Part shown: positions 1 through 13,300 of the stretch, piece after piece | Position numbering within the stretch: position 1 is the stretch's first letter | How the letters are laid out: every line of letters starts with the position of its first letter | Source: Ariolimax columbianus | Taxonomy: Eukaryota; Mollusca; Gastropoda; Stylommatophora; Arionidae | Direction: 5' to 3' | NCBI GenBank assembly: GCA_036924085.1 | Contig: JAVGWX010000002.1 | Coordinates: forward strand, 150,849,571 to 150,913,570 | DNA: 64,000 nt | The notes under the pieces: model-generated | Seen by the model: only the letters and a program-made list of their open reading frames with translations | Databases searched by the model: none | What the model was told of the DNA's origin: nothing | Translations under genes and position numbers: made by a program

Positions 1-1109
1 GGTGTGCTGGCTTTCACAGCCACATCATGACCTGCCAGAACGTAGCACACACATCTGAATCGACCATCTCATCATTCCTCTGTCAGTCCTGCCAGCTCAT
101 CTGTAGTGATGGCATGTTAGGCATTTGCAGCCACCTGGGAGATCATCACTAAGAGGTAGAGGTGTGTTGTCCACTGGCATGCATCTTTTTATGATCCATT
201 AAGATCACTTATAGAGGGCAAGCAGCAAAGAACAAGACAAGAATACATTTAACTCACAGAGTAAAGGTTTATGTGTGTGGCCTAGAGCTTAAGTTCCTTA
301 TTTGGCAATAAAACTGTTCCATTGAAAAATCTCACCAAAGGAAGAAAATTCTTGATTGAGTGGAGCAGGTGACCCTATTCCATTTGAGAATTGAACAAAT
401 CAGATTGAATAGCCTCTTGTGCAAAATAAAACTGGTTTCATCACCCATGCATATGTGTGGTCAAGCAGCACAGACAGCCGAACTACAATAGGAACTGGGC
501 ACTGCCTGACAGAGACTAACCTTCAAACAAAGATTTTTGGGATCCCTGAGGAACTCTCCTTCGTGGTAGCCTCTATCAAAGGAACTTAACTTTGCATGTA
601 GACATAAAACATTGGGGAACAAGAAGACAAAGATGAAAATAAAGAAGTAATACTAACAAAAATGTTTATACAAATCAAATAAATTATAGAAAAAATTTGT
701 AGAAGATGGCAACTATATATAGACTAGATAACTGTTGTGTAACTTAAAATAACCATCCCTTGAAATAGCAGGATACTAGTGGCACAAGATGTGGCTGCCA
801 CTTCTGATAAGCAGATTATTTTCATATAAGTTTAATACCAAACAAAGCTGCCATTACACAAATTATTTCTGTTGCTGTGGTCTGTAGGAAAGACAATTAG
901 AATGAGAAATGAAGGTCACTTGCCCCAACAAGCACATGCACTCTACAGTCTAGGTTTTCTTTTAACTTCTGATAGAAAATCAAGGCATACTTCAGCTTTG
1001 AACCGACGTCCTTATGATCAATGGTTTGTTATCATAACTGCTTCGCCGAAAACTAATAACTTGAATGTGCTGTATTAATCTCCTTCATGTCATCTGTTTT
1101 TGTTCACAG
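1..1109. other. Intron sequence before exon 1
   Basis: AT-rich DNA with no frame I can assign. A 68-codon open frame at 872-1078 has no recognisable domain. The last 20 bases form the acceptor tract of exon 1. Confidence 0.5.
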
Positions 1110-1386
1110 CTATGTTGCTACAGGTGGAACAAACCGGCCTGCGGTGATTGGCAAGCTTGGGAAAGAACTTGGAGAGAGGCATCATATCTTCCTAAATCTC
1201 CAGACTCTGGACATGTTCTTATCAATGACCTTTGGTCAGTTGACCCCTTTAATAACTTTCAGGCTCGTGAAAATATTCAAGCCCACCAGTGGTGCTGCAA
1301 AGACTCAAATAATGCTGCCTCATGCAACAGGTTTTACAAAGTGTTTCCTGATATGGGATGCTCTAATTATGTGGTTTTTGTGCCTG
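1110..1386 (+). CDS. Exon 1 in window: AMOP domain
   Basis: The acceptor is TTTTGTTCACAG just before 1110; the donor is GTAATA at 1387. The frame starts in phase 0 and ends in phase 1. The 92 residues carry the AMOP cysteine pattern: [14 protein letters not shown], then a YLP motif, an aromatic/Ala-Arg stretch ([16 protein letters not shown]) and closing Cys residues (SCNRF, GCSNY). AMOP is an extracellular adhesion-associated domain of about 100 residues that precedes VWD in MUC4-type proteins. An overlapping frame from 1087 reads through but has no domain likeness. The preceding exon is outside the window. Confidence 0.88.
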
Positions 1387-4300
1387 GTAATATTTTTTAA
1401 ATAAATGATATCATTATACAGTTATATTTGCATCTTAATCATTCAGGCAACTTTCTTTCCTCGCTTTCTTTCTCTCTCTTTCTCTCTCTCTCTCTTTCTC
1501 TCCCTCTTCTCTCTTCTCTCTATGTCATTCTTGCTTATTGGTTATACATATCTCCTCAATAAATTCCAGCTTTATGATTAAATGTAATACTTTGAATCAT
1601 AACTGGTGGCATGAAGTCAACGCCAATTGTAGAACTTGAAAAGATTACAAAACTGCAATCCATGACCGACAGAAGAGACTGCAGAGCCCAGCTGCAGTCA
1701 GAGAAACTCCGAAGACTGACGGACCATCCAATGTACCAGAGGCTAAACAATTTGGGAACTGGGAAACTAAAGCGGAGAAACTTTGCAGAAATAGCCAAAG
1801 CAAAGATGCACGAAGATCCCATAAATGCACTAACAACACCAAAACCCATCACTACTGTACGAAAACCTACTTGGAGGCAGGATATATTTCCAGAGGTGGT
1901 AGAAAATATACCAGGTATTGCAAACAAAAACTGCCAGACCGAAAAAGAAAGGAGAGACACTACCTTAAGCTTCATAACGAAAAGCTACCCAAGCATGGAC
2001 TGGACCCATGCATACACCGACGGTTCTGTAACAAACACTACACAGAACGGAGGGGCAGGAGCATTCCTGAACCTACCAAATGGCAGAAAAATAACACTGT
2101 CATTCGCTACTGGTAAGTACACGAGCAATTTCAGAGCAGAGGCAGAGGCACTGAGGGCGGCAGTGGAAGAAATGGTAACACACAGTGAAAATGAGAGCCA
2201 TATAGTCCTGCTGACAGATGCTCTCGAAGTAGTCACAGCGCTAAAAAGCCAGAAAAACACTGAGCTTAATGACTTAAGAGCAGCACTCTGCAAACTGTGC
2301 CAACAGTCCGCACCAAAAAGGGTAGTGGTACAGTGGGTTCCGTCACACTGCAACATCCAAGGCAACGAGGAGGCAGACAGACTGGCAAAAGAAGGTGCAA
2401 GGCTACCACAAATAGATACCAGTATGACGTACGAAGAGTCAAAACGGCTTATCAAAGCCAGGTACATGTCCAAATGGGAAACCGAACATACTGGTTACAC
2501 CAAAAACGATGCCTATTACCAGTTGAACCGAAGAGAGCAGGTCGTTGTCTTCAGACTTCGCACTGGCCACAACAGACTGAGGTACCACCTCTTCAACAAA
2601 TTGAAGATAGGGTGTACCGACGAATGCCCGTGCGGTACTGGTAAAATGACCACTGAACATCTGCTGCAGAACTGCCCGACATACGAGGATCAGAGAGAGC
2701 AGATGTGGCCATTGCCAGTGGAACTGCAAGACAAGCTCTATGGTAGTGGCGAGAGTCTCAGGATGACCGCCGCTTTTTTCGAGAAAATAATGGTTACTGT
2801 CTGACTGTGTACGCAGAAGAAGAAGAAGAAGAATATTAAAAGAATATGGTGGACTAAATATTTAGACAAATTATCATTTTTTAGTATTTAACTACGATAC
2901 TTGGCTCTAAATATAATTTTTAAATGGTGTTTACTTTTAACACATGAAAGTTTGTACTAAATATGTAAAATAATGAGATTCACATTCAACATTTAAAAAA
3001 AAATGTTTTTCTCAAACTATTAACAAGATATGGCTCACTATAATACTATTAAATTGGTTCTCTAAAACTATGAAAAAACACATTTGGTTGAATGAATTTG
3101 TTTTTTGTGAAGAGGTTTGCTCTAAATTTGAAAAAATATGTTTCACTGTGAATACATATTTTAAAAATAATAATCTCTATTAGAAAGAAAAACATATGAT
3201 TCCCTTTGAATATTAAAAACAATGATTTACTCTACATTTAAGAAAAAAACACTGTGCACTTTGAGGAATGCAACAAAAAATTGTTAACTAAATATTTAAA
3301 ACAAATATTTCATTTAGAATATTAAAAGATAGCCTTCACGTTGAAGGTGAAACAAAAATCAAATATCATTCACTTTGAATTTACAAATTGAAAAAATGTT
3401 CAATTTGCATATTAAGAATAAAATATACTGGAATTCTGGTATACAATCTGGCAGATCAGTACCTGATTCCAGGTAGTCAAAAGTTATCCTTTTGTTCTGC
3501 AAATCCATCTGGTGGCCCTTAGAGAGTGCCACCCCATGTCTTCTTAAGCTTACAGCATTTGACTATTAGAAGTAAGTTTGTGCTGGGTTTCCTTCTTGCG
3601 ACTTACTAGTCCTGGAGAAGTTAAATAACAATGAATGCAACCACTGCATTTTGTTCAATTCAGCAGCTAGAGTGTTCAAATTATAGACGGATAAAGTACT
3701 TTAAGATTATTTTCTATGTTAACTTTAGGCTATTGGTAAAATTTTGCAAATGTTACCAGTGCATGTCATAAGAGGTGATTAAGGATTGTTGGGCATGGGG
3801 CTGGCTTCCCCATCCTGTAGAAACTATAAGCTACAAGAAAAAGAAACAACCCACTGTAGAAGAGGAATGTCTAAGTGAAACTATAGTTTAGTATCCAGAT
3901 TGTGTTTGCTTGCTATTTTGCAACATATGGTTTATAACATGACAGATACAGTGAAAAAAAATAGAATAATACTGTCAGTTTTGTGTTCTGGCTTTGACCT
4001 TTGGAAGATTTATCTTGAAGTTTAGTTCTTGTGATTTAATAAAAATGCTCCTTATCCTTTTATTAAAAATGAATCAACAAACATATAAAAATCACTTGCA
4101 TCAACTCAAATATGGTTCACAAAAAGAGTGCTATGGATGGATAAGAAACTACAACAGTATATATTTGAAGGAAATATAACGTTGGACAATATTATATATT
4201 TGAAGGAAATAACATTGGACTTCTAACACAAATCTATGACACACAGAATACACAAGACACATACTAGAAGGCCCTATAGAGAAGAGGAAGATTGTGGGGA

Positions 4301-7300
4301 CATCAAGAAACGACAGGGTATAAAAAACTAAGAATATCTGATGCTCTGAAATGCTAAACGGTCTGATAGCTTGGTATTGGTATAATTGCAATAAAAACTA
4401 AGAATATCTGATGCTCTGAAAGGCTAAACGATCTGATAGCTTGGTATTGGTATAATTGCAATAAAAACTAAGAATATCTGATGCTCTGAAATGCTAAACG
4501 ATCTGATAGCTTGGTATTGGTATAATTGCAATAAAAACTAAGAATATCTGATGCTCTGAAATGCTAAACGATCTGATAGCTTGGTATTGGTATAATTGCA
4601 ATAAAAACTAAGAATATCTGATGCTCTGAAATGCTAAACGGTCTGATAGCTTGGTATTGGTATAATTGCAATAAAAACTAAGAATATCTGATGCTCTGAA
4701 ATGCTAAACGATCTGATAGCTTGGTATTGGTATAATTGCAATAAAAACTAAGAATATCTGATGCTCTGAAATGCTAAACGATCTGATAGCTTGGTATTGG
4801 TATAATTGCAATAAAAACTAAGAATATCTGATGCTCTGAAAGGCTAAACGGTCTGATAGCTTGGTATTGGTATAATTGCAATAAAAACTAAGAATATCTG
4901 ATGCTCTGAAATGCTAAACGGTCTGATAGCTTGGTATTGCATTTATGGACAATGTTAGCAGTCAATGAGACATGATGTTGATGATTTTAACAAATTATAC
5001 ATTTATACATGTTCGACTTTAATGCTCTTCGTGAACTTATTTTAAGGGACATAATTTGTTTCCAGCTTCTGCCCTCGGAGACCCGCATATCACCACCTTA
5101 GATGGTAAGACATATACAATGAATGGCTGGGGAGAATACACTATGATGGAAATCCCAAGTGAAAATTTCACTCTTCAGGTAAATATTTGTGCACAGATAC
5201 ATCTAGAACTAAATTGTGATAAGTATTCTGACTGTAATTGTTTTAAAAAAACCTGAACTTATAATTTTCAGGAGTTTTGTCTGTTAAATCCTTTATGAAT
5301 CACTTGGATATATCTTTGTCTACTTTCCTTAGCATAATGTAGTTATTTTGGGTGTCATACCCATCATGTCTATTCTTGGTATGCACATATGCCAGTTTCA
5401 TTATCTTCTCTACTTATTATTATTGTTATTAAATCCTGCACTGGGGACAGCGGGGGCAAGTTGGTAAGTGAAACGCTCACAATCTGACGGTGCTAGGTTT
5501 GCTCCCCACCACAGAACTGGTCATTACCCAGGGGACGCTAACCCTTAGAAAATGCAGGAGGAAGTAGAATCTTATATAAAATGCATGTTGAAATCGGATG
5601 CACTGGGCCGACAGGCACAAAATAAAAACACAGTGCAACGCACATCGCCTTTGGGAATAGAAAATAAGGCGAATGCAAAAAAAAACTACCTGTACTCCAT
5701 TTAGTAGAGCATATGTCCAACACTACATTTGGATTTATTCTTTTGAACCAGCTTCATAGGGTATCTTTGGTTCATTTGTTTGCAGGGCAGTTTTACTGGT
5801 AATGGCTTTTATGCAAATGCGGTAGCCAAACCGATCACAACCCTTCCTATCTGCCTCCTATAATTTGCAGTGAAGAGAAAAAAATGTGTTGTGAAACTGT
5901 TGAGGAGTGTTTTCAGCTGTTTGCATAAGCTCTTCAATGATGAGACAATTGGTACTGTACCACATAAATTGGGAACCGCTTAGCACAGTTGTTAGCCTGC
6001 TGGCTTCGCATCTGAGTGGTCCTGGGTTTATTCCCCAGTTGATGCGGAAATAGTTTTTCAGACCGCAAGTGCTCCCGGGTTAACCCAACCTTAAATGGGT
6101 ACCAGTTCAGATCAGAAAGTAAAGGCAGCCCGCATGGTGCTGATCACATCATACACTAATTGCTGTGGGTTACTAAATAATATGTAACACCCTATTTCTT
6201 ATGTGCCACATGGCATGATGAGAGCTTAACCTTTTTACCACCTAAATTGACACCTGGCTATTAACGCTCGGACACTCTCAAATATACAAACTCATTCATC
6301 ATTATCCTAGGACACTGACTTGCCTACACTAACATCCAGAGTCAACCATAGGGATGGACGATAGACATAATAGAACACCCAGCAGTCTCAGTCCATTCAT
6401 GTGGCCAATGTTTTCTTTTAATTAGATTATCAGAGTTTCCGGGCCTGTACCAAGTCTGAGTTAGCTGTTGAATGTCAGTTGATGTAGATAACATCAAGAA
6501 AGTCACCACCAGACAGCTGGGGTGATCCACAGGAAGCTTGAAGCTACCTTCAGAACTTGGCCAGCCATGTATCAGTATCTTGAATTTTGGTACAGCAATA
6601 GATGAATTAGCAGTCCACAGACTACAGAATGTTTAAACGGAGCACAGTTTCTTGCGGCATTACAAAATATGAGTTTTTTCCAAAATCAATTATCTTCATA
6701 ATATGAAGGTCTTCCAAATACAGAATCGTGTGTGTATTTGTTGTGTTTTGCTTAGTCATGCTGAATTTTGCATCAGTAATAAGGAGCTGATATACTTGCC
6801 TTAAGGGCACATATCATGTAGACACTAGAAATGACTCAGATGTTATGGTCACTGACTACCCTATAAGCCATCAATGTGAGCAAACAGGCCTTACTTTTAC
6901 TCATAGAAACAAACTGTAAAACAGCAGTCTGGCCAATGTGGTAGGGATTGAAAATGTAATCCGCATAATGGTGAGCTAGCTGTGAAGCCTCACATTGTAC
7001 TACAGCCAACTTCTCAAGTACTCCTCAGAAAAAGAGCCACTGTATAAGCCACTAGCTTGGAAATGTCATCAAAAGTTAACAAAACTTAGGGCTAGTAGTT
7101 TTGAACAACAATAATCTACCATTGGTCAAAGATCCTAGACAATGATGAACATATCGCATCGACACCACTCAGTAATCACTTATTAGATGTTTGTACTGCT
7201 ATCAGTGAAATAGCAATCTTAAAATATCAGGAGTTTTTAATCAAGCATAGGTAGTTGGATGGGCACATGAGATGGCAATTTATAAGTGTGTACACCAAAC

Positions 7301-10300
7301 AAGCTACAAGAACCATCAATACACATGTTCAATGTCATCAGCTGAAATAACCTGAAAACCAATGAGTTACTAAAAATGCAGTGATATTGACTGTTGTTAG
7401 CACAACCATCTTTATCACATAATGCACTGTTTTTCTAGAACAATCTCAAGAAAATAATGACAAATTACTCATAGAACTGATTGCATTGTGTTTAAGGCTC
7501 CCATACAGGCTCAGCCCCTCTAATTGCTGAAAGTGTAGACAACAGAGCATGAATTCCATGGCTTCAACAGCGGCTCCAAATTGTTTCCTGATTTTGTCCG
7601 ATGTCCATTTACATTGAGTTGATTGGGGGAGGCAACCATACCATACAAATTTCACATGTCCATTCTTTGAAACCGAGTGCCACATAATTTGAACCTGGTA
7701 GGATGGGTCTGCACACCATGCTCACAACCCCTTGGCCACACACACCCCCAATCTAACATGAGATATAGTTTTACAGTTTTATACAGATGAAGTCAATAAG
7801 ATTGAGAACAATGACTTTGCTCTGCAGGCCAGGACTGGACGAGCTGAAACTGCCAATGGTACACTAACAAATGCTACAGTTTTCACTGCTTTTGCTGCCA
7901 GAGAGTCAAACATTTCTCACTTTCAGGTTGAGCTGGCATGGACAAATACAAGTGAGTAAAATCAGCTTTCATAGAAAACTAAGAACAAGAAACCTGTCAA
8001 CTTAAATCAGTTAATAATTAACCTGTTCAGGTCTCTAGCATAGGGGGTCACCAATTACACTTCAAGTCATAAAGCCTTGACCTGTCCATATCTATGGAAA
8101 TTTTTGCGGTTTCTACAGGATGGTGTAGCCGGTCCCATGCCCAAACCTCCTTAGTCCCCTCTTAGGACATGCCTGGCAGGTTACAATGTTGATATTCCTT
8201 ACTCCTCTTTCAAGCCTCTGTAACACCTGTCAACTTATTTACTACTTACCAAGTTGTTTCTCTTATGCTCTGGTGTGTAGATATTTGGAAGAGTGGATGC
8301 CAGAATGTTCTTTCTGCTGTTCCTTCTGGCCTGATTACATTCTAGACTTTAATCCATCTGTGACTGTCCAATGTTGTGACCACAGCATACTTTCAGTTGT
8401 CCTTATGGTCTCAATCTCTGGGTTTAAATATGTTAATGTTTTGTCTGATTGTGGACATTGCTCTTTCTTATTACTTTCACCACTTTACTTAATACCTCAT
8501 TTCTGTGATTTGATCCTAGCCTTTGTAGGTTGTAATCATTACCTATGACTCACGTTGGTAAGGCAAGACAGGTATATTTTGGAGCAATGTGCAAACATAT
8601 TTGTTTTCTTGACCTGCCAACTTAACATGATATAAACTTTTCGACCAGATCAAGGAAACAAATAAACTACTTGTCTTTAAATGATCATTGTTATCAATAG
8701 TTTTGATACCAAATGTCCCATCAAGGAGTGAAATTGTGAATGAGCTTAATAATTGACACAATGGCATCTTTGTCTCATATATTTTAAGAACTTGTGTAAG
8801 GCATGGAGTATTTCCACTAGTGAATTCTGTTCCAACTTTACAGCTGTGGTTCAAGCTCTAGAACAATTTGCTAATATGATGCACAGCAGCAGTTCTAACT
8901 GTCATCAGGTAGTTATCTTCACGGATACATTATCTGTACTGCATACCTTCAAGTGTGGTAAAACTTCTATATCTTTAGCAACCCAGAAATGAAAAGGTAA
9001 ACATGCCTGCAAAGAGAAGGAAAATGTGAATAGGAAGACAGTTCTTAAAAAATATGTTGAGAAAAAAAGAATGCTATCAAAGATATCAGCACAGATCAGA
9101 ACCAAGCCAATGATGACTACATCACACTTGCCAGGTAGGTACAGATCACCACTCCTCATCTCAAGACAGGGTACAACAGACTAAATCGAACATATGTACT
9201 AACTTTATCTGTCTTCCTCAACACTATACATGAGTGAACTGGTCAAACAAACTGCAGAGCATGTTGTGCAGAAATGCCCTCTGTTTAGCCAGTTGAGAAA
9301 AACTCATCAAATATAGTAGAAGCCCCTTTCGGTCATGATTGACTGACTATAGGATGATGTGAACATGGAGTGGTTTTTCTTTTCTTTGTGGTATTATTGT
9401 TTCACTTCTCTGTGTTGCTGGAACTTCTTTTCACTCAGCAGAAGGTAGCTCTTCAGGGTACATTTCCACTTGGATTTGTCTTTCTAAGATGTCAGACCCA
9501 TGTCTAGTGCTTTCATTTTTGAATCTCAGCTGTGGTTGGCCGACTGCTCTTTTGCCATCTGCCAATTGTCCACAGAGAATATCTTTAGGGATGTGACTAT
9601 TTTCCATTCGATGAGCATGACAAAACCATCGTAGTCTTAAGGAATGTTTACATGCTTGGGAGACCTGTGCGAGAGTGCACCTCTGCATTTGTCACTCTGT
9701 CTTTCCATGTAATTTGTTGATGAATTGTAAGCACCATAAGTTGAAGTTGTTGCACTTTTGGGATCAAGTTGCTGAGCTGTAGTGGTCAGTGACCCAAAGC
9801 TGACTGCTAGCATCAGGGCCAGCGACCCAGAACTACCAAGATGCCTCTCCACTTGTTCGTGATGATCCTGAATAACAGGCTGCAACAAGACAGACTGGCT
9901 AAGGAGAAGGGATTGAAGAGGGAAAGATAACCCAGTACCCAAAAATGCCTGCTGAAGTCTGATGTGTTGAACCGAAAGGTGCAAATATCAAAATCTTTCT
10001 AAGCCTGGGAGAAGCAATCAATCATACTCTAATGTTCCTGCTGACTGTGGCTGATAATTGCAACATTTTTAGCAAATAGTATGTCCATGATAGTGACCTC
10101 CATGATCTTTCTTTTGGCCTTGCGTCTCACAAGATTAAAAAAAAACCAATCATGCTATCTAGTGATTCTTTCCTCAGAATCCTTGCTAAATCTCTTGATC
10201 AATGCAGGGTCCAACATTCTATTTACACTGATGTGTGGCTTTTCTTTGTTACTGGTGTGTGCAGCACACTTCTTTGGCTGCAATCTAATTTTACAGTGAA

Positions 10301-13300
10301 CTAAGGTAGCATCACATGAGTAGCACATACTTGAGAAGACACAAAAATATATCAAGCTGATAGCAATGCATCGATGATACCATATGTTGTAGGTAGTAAT
10401 TCATTCAGGAGAAGCAAACTGACTAGAACTTAATTGCTGTTTGTAGGTAGTCTTCTTCTTCTTCTTCATCGTACGCTGTTTACAGCGATATTTACATTGC
10501 ACTGTTTTATTTTGTTAAGCCTGTGGCTCAGTGCATGCAATTTCAACAGGCGTTTCTGTAGGGATGCCCTCCTTAGCCTTTGGCTGTCTCTAGCCTATCT
10601 GCAAGGCAGCAGTTGTTTTTTTTTCAGAGTTGTCTTCTCTTAGGGAAGTTGTCTTGCAGGACTAACGAGTCTTCCCCACCCGTGGTAGGTAGTCTAATAA
10701 CAACCAATTGTTAGGAGAGTTAATCTAAATAAAAAGAATTGCTGAAAGCCTGGATGAAAGACAACCATAGCAAAGTCTATCTGTAAAATATGTTAATAGA
10801 AGTTCAGAACAATGTGCCATTGCCATGTAAGTTGGCAGATTGTTGGTACAAAATTCAAGAGTGTCCTGTAAGTGGTATCAGGGCGCAGACAAGCCATATG
10901 ACGTCATAGCAGCCGTGTAGCACCCTACTAGTGGCATGCACCAAAGAGGAGCAGCATCTTGTACATGTTTTTCTTAGCAGTGCATAGATGAAACCGAATG
11001 AAATGCATTGGTGAATGAAGATTCAGGGTTGTCGCTTTAGATGAGAGGTAATGCACTTGCCTCATGAAACAAACAAATGAAAGCTTGAAATGACAATGTT
11101 TGAAATCTGTAAGTTTCAAACGACACCTGGTATCAAATAAGGAGAGATCTAGAGCATATTCCAATCAGATATGGATAATATAAGCTCAGAGGTTCCCTGT
11201 ACATTCTATGCATGTAAAAAAAACCTTATCAGTTAAAAATTTAAAAAAGCAGGCTGTTAGCCAATATTTGTGAAAACATTTAGAAAAATTCTCAACCAAC
11301 AAACCTACTTTTCCCTAAGCCTAGTAAACCATTAGAAATAAAATTGCAAATAAAGACCCTACTATGGATAGCTTCAGCTACTGTGCAGAAGGCCAACACC
11401 TGCCAGTTTGAATATCAGGATTCTAAGTATTTCAAGCAAATGTGTTCAAGTATTTAAATGTTTTATTGATTCATATGTTCAGAAATCATTATATGTAACA
11501 TCAATTTCCATAAATATAAAGGTACTTCAAATCATTAAAACATGTGTGCTTGTTTCTCTTTTTTTCCAGCAATGGTTATTATCGCCAATGGTGCAGATCT
11601 TACCAATGATTACTATGATGACTTTGACTTCAGTTTCTCAAATGAAGTTATTAGTGTTGTACGTGAGTGCCGAGGCAACAGGACATCAGTTGTGGCAACA
11701 TTCCCTTGTGGTATGTAAATATACACAATAAATAAATAGATTGTCTGTGTGTTACCAGAGTCCAAAACGGAAGCAAAAATAGTAACTCTGTAATCTATTA
11801 GGCATACAGTAAGAAGCAGCTAAGGAATTCTGGGGATGGTTCTGGCTACCCCATATTGTACAGACTATTGGCCACAAGGAAAAAGAAAGAACCTATAAAC
11901 CCAATGGTAGAAGAGCAGCAACTAAAAGTCAAGTCGTAATAAATAGGATTGTGCAAGCACAGGGCTTATTTTAAATAAAATGAATACTGTACAAGTCTGT
12001 CCGATTTTGATTGACAGAATTGTTGAGTCATCTGCAATTAGCTTCAATGCTGGAAATCTGTGCTTATCAAGATCATAATACTCTCCACATCTGGAAGCAG
12101 TCATGGTAATAATTTATGGAGATCATGTCTAGATCCATCTGCGAATTGCCTTTAACTTCTTCAATATGTCAAAATAATCCTTTCAAGCTGAATTTTAGTT
12201 TGGAAAATAGAAGAAAGTCTGTTGTGGCCAATCAGGTGAGTAGTGTGACGGGGGAAACAATTTATCTTTGTTGTTCCGAAAAATTCAAGAATGCTAAGTT
12301 ATGTGAGGGCTGGTGCATTGTCATGGCTGGGAAATCAGGAGTTGTATTATACAACCAATAACTTAATACCAATAACTTAAGTGTTTTTTTTCAGGGCATT
12401 TCACTATTAGAACGTCATGGCATGATAATATTGAGATGTTGCATTCTTCTGCTATTTGCCTAACTGTCAAATTATTATTGAAATGCACAGTCTAACAAAC
12501 CTGGGCAACATGCATTTATCATGTCGTGGCCTTCCAGAATGTAAGTTGTCATCTGTTGACTGCCGACCATTTTAAAATCCCTAAAATCATTTGCAACAAC
12601 TTTTATAGCTCATGCACTCATCCCCATAAACTTGTTTTAATATTTCATGAGGCTCTGTGAAAGTTTTTACAGAGCGTCAGGCAAAACTTGGTATTGATTC
12701 GCTACTCATGGAATTCAAACATCTCACAAAACAAATAACACAATCTCTGCGCACATAAACTCTCAGCTGTAGGATGATGAAAATCGCAGCAGCAATACAT
12801 GAGGAATTAATTTGTAAATTACTTAATAAAGTCATCATTAAGCAGCCTCATTGATCACAAGGTACTTCGCACTCACATTAATGAGCAATTTCAAAAGTTC
12901 GTACAGTGGTAGGTTTACCTGAGTAGTGCATGTGTTTAGAAGAATCTGTTCACTGCAATCATTCAGGCATGTTGTGGAAGGGGATTGAAGAGAGATGTGC
13001 TTGGGGCTAGTGATTTCTTAATACAAAACCAATATTATGAAATCGCTATTACAAACGGATACAGACTTCCTGTAAAGGGACCAGTTGCTGTGGCAGTGGT
13101 CTTATGATTTGCTTGAAGTGAAAAGGTGAATCAACAAATCAATCACAATGGTGATTTCTGTAGCACACTATTTGACATAATGCGGTTTGCAGTCCCATGC
13201 ACAACCCTCATTTGTCACGTTTTATAACATGCACAGCTATTTGAAGTAGCTTCCATTATATCCTTCAAAGAAGGGACCCCAATATCTATACCAGGGATAT

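Noticed and set aside
4322..4939. CRISPR-like array
   Set aside because: Direct head-to-tail 70-bp units with no unique spacers in animal DNA; an ordinary minisatellite.
8186..8548. 120-codon + frame rich in hydrophobic residues and Cys
   Set aside because: Looks like membrane segments only because of T-rich DNA; no motif, splice context or homology.
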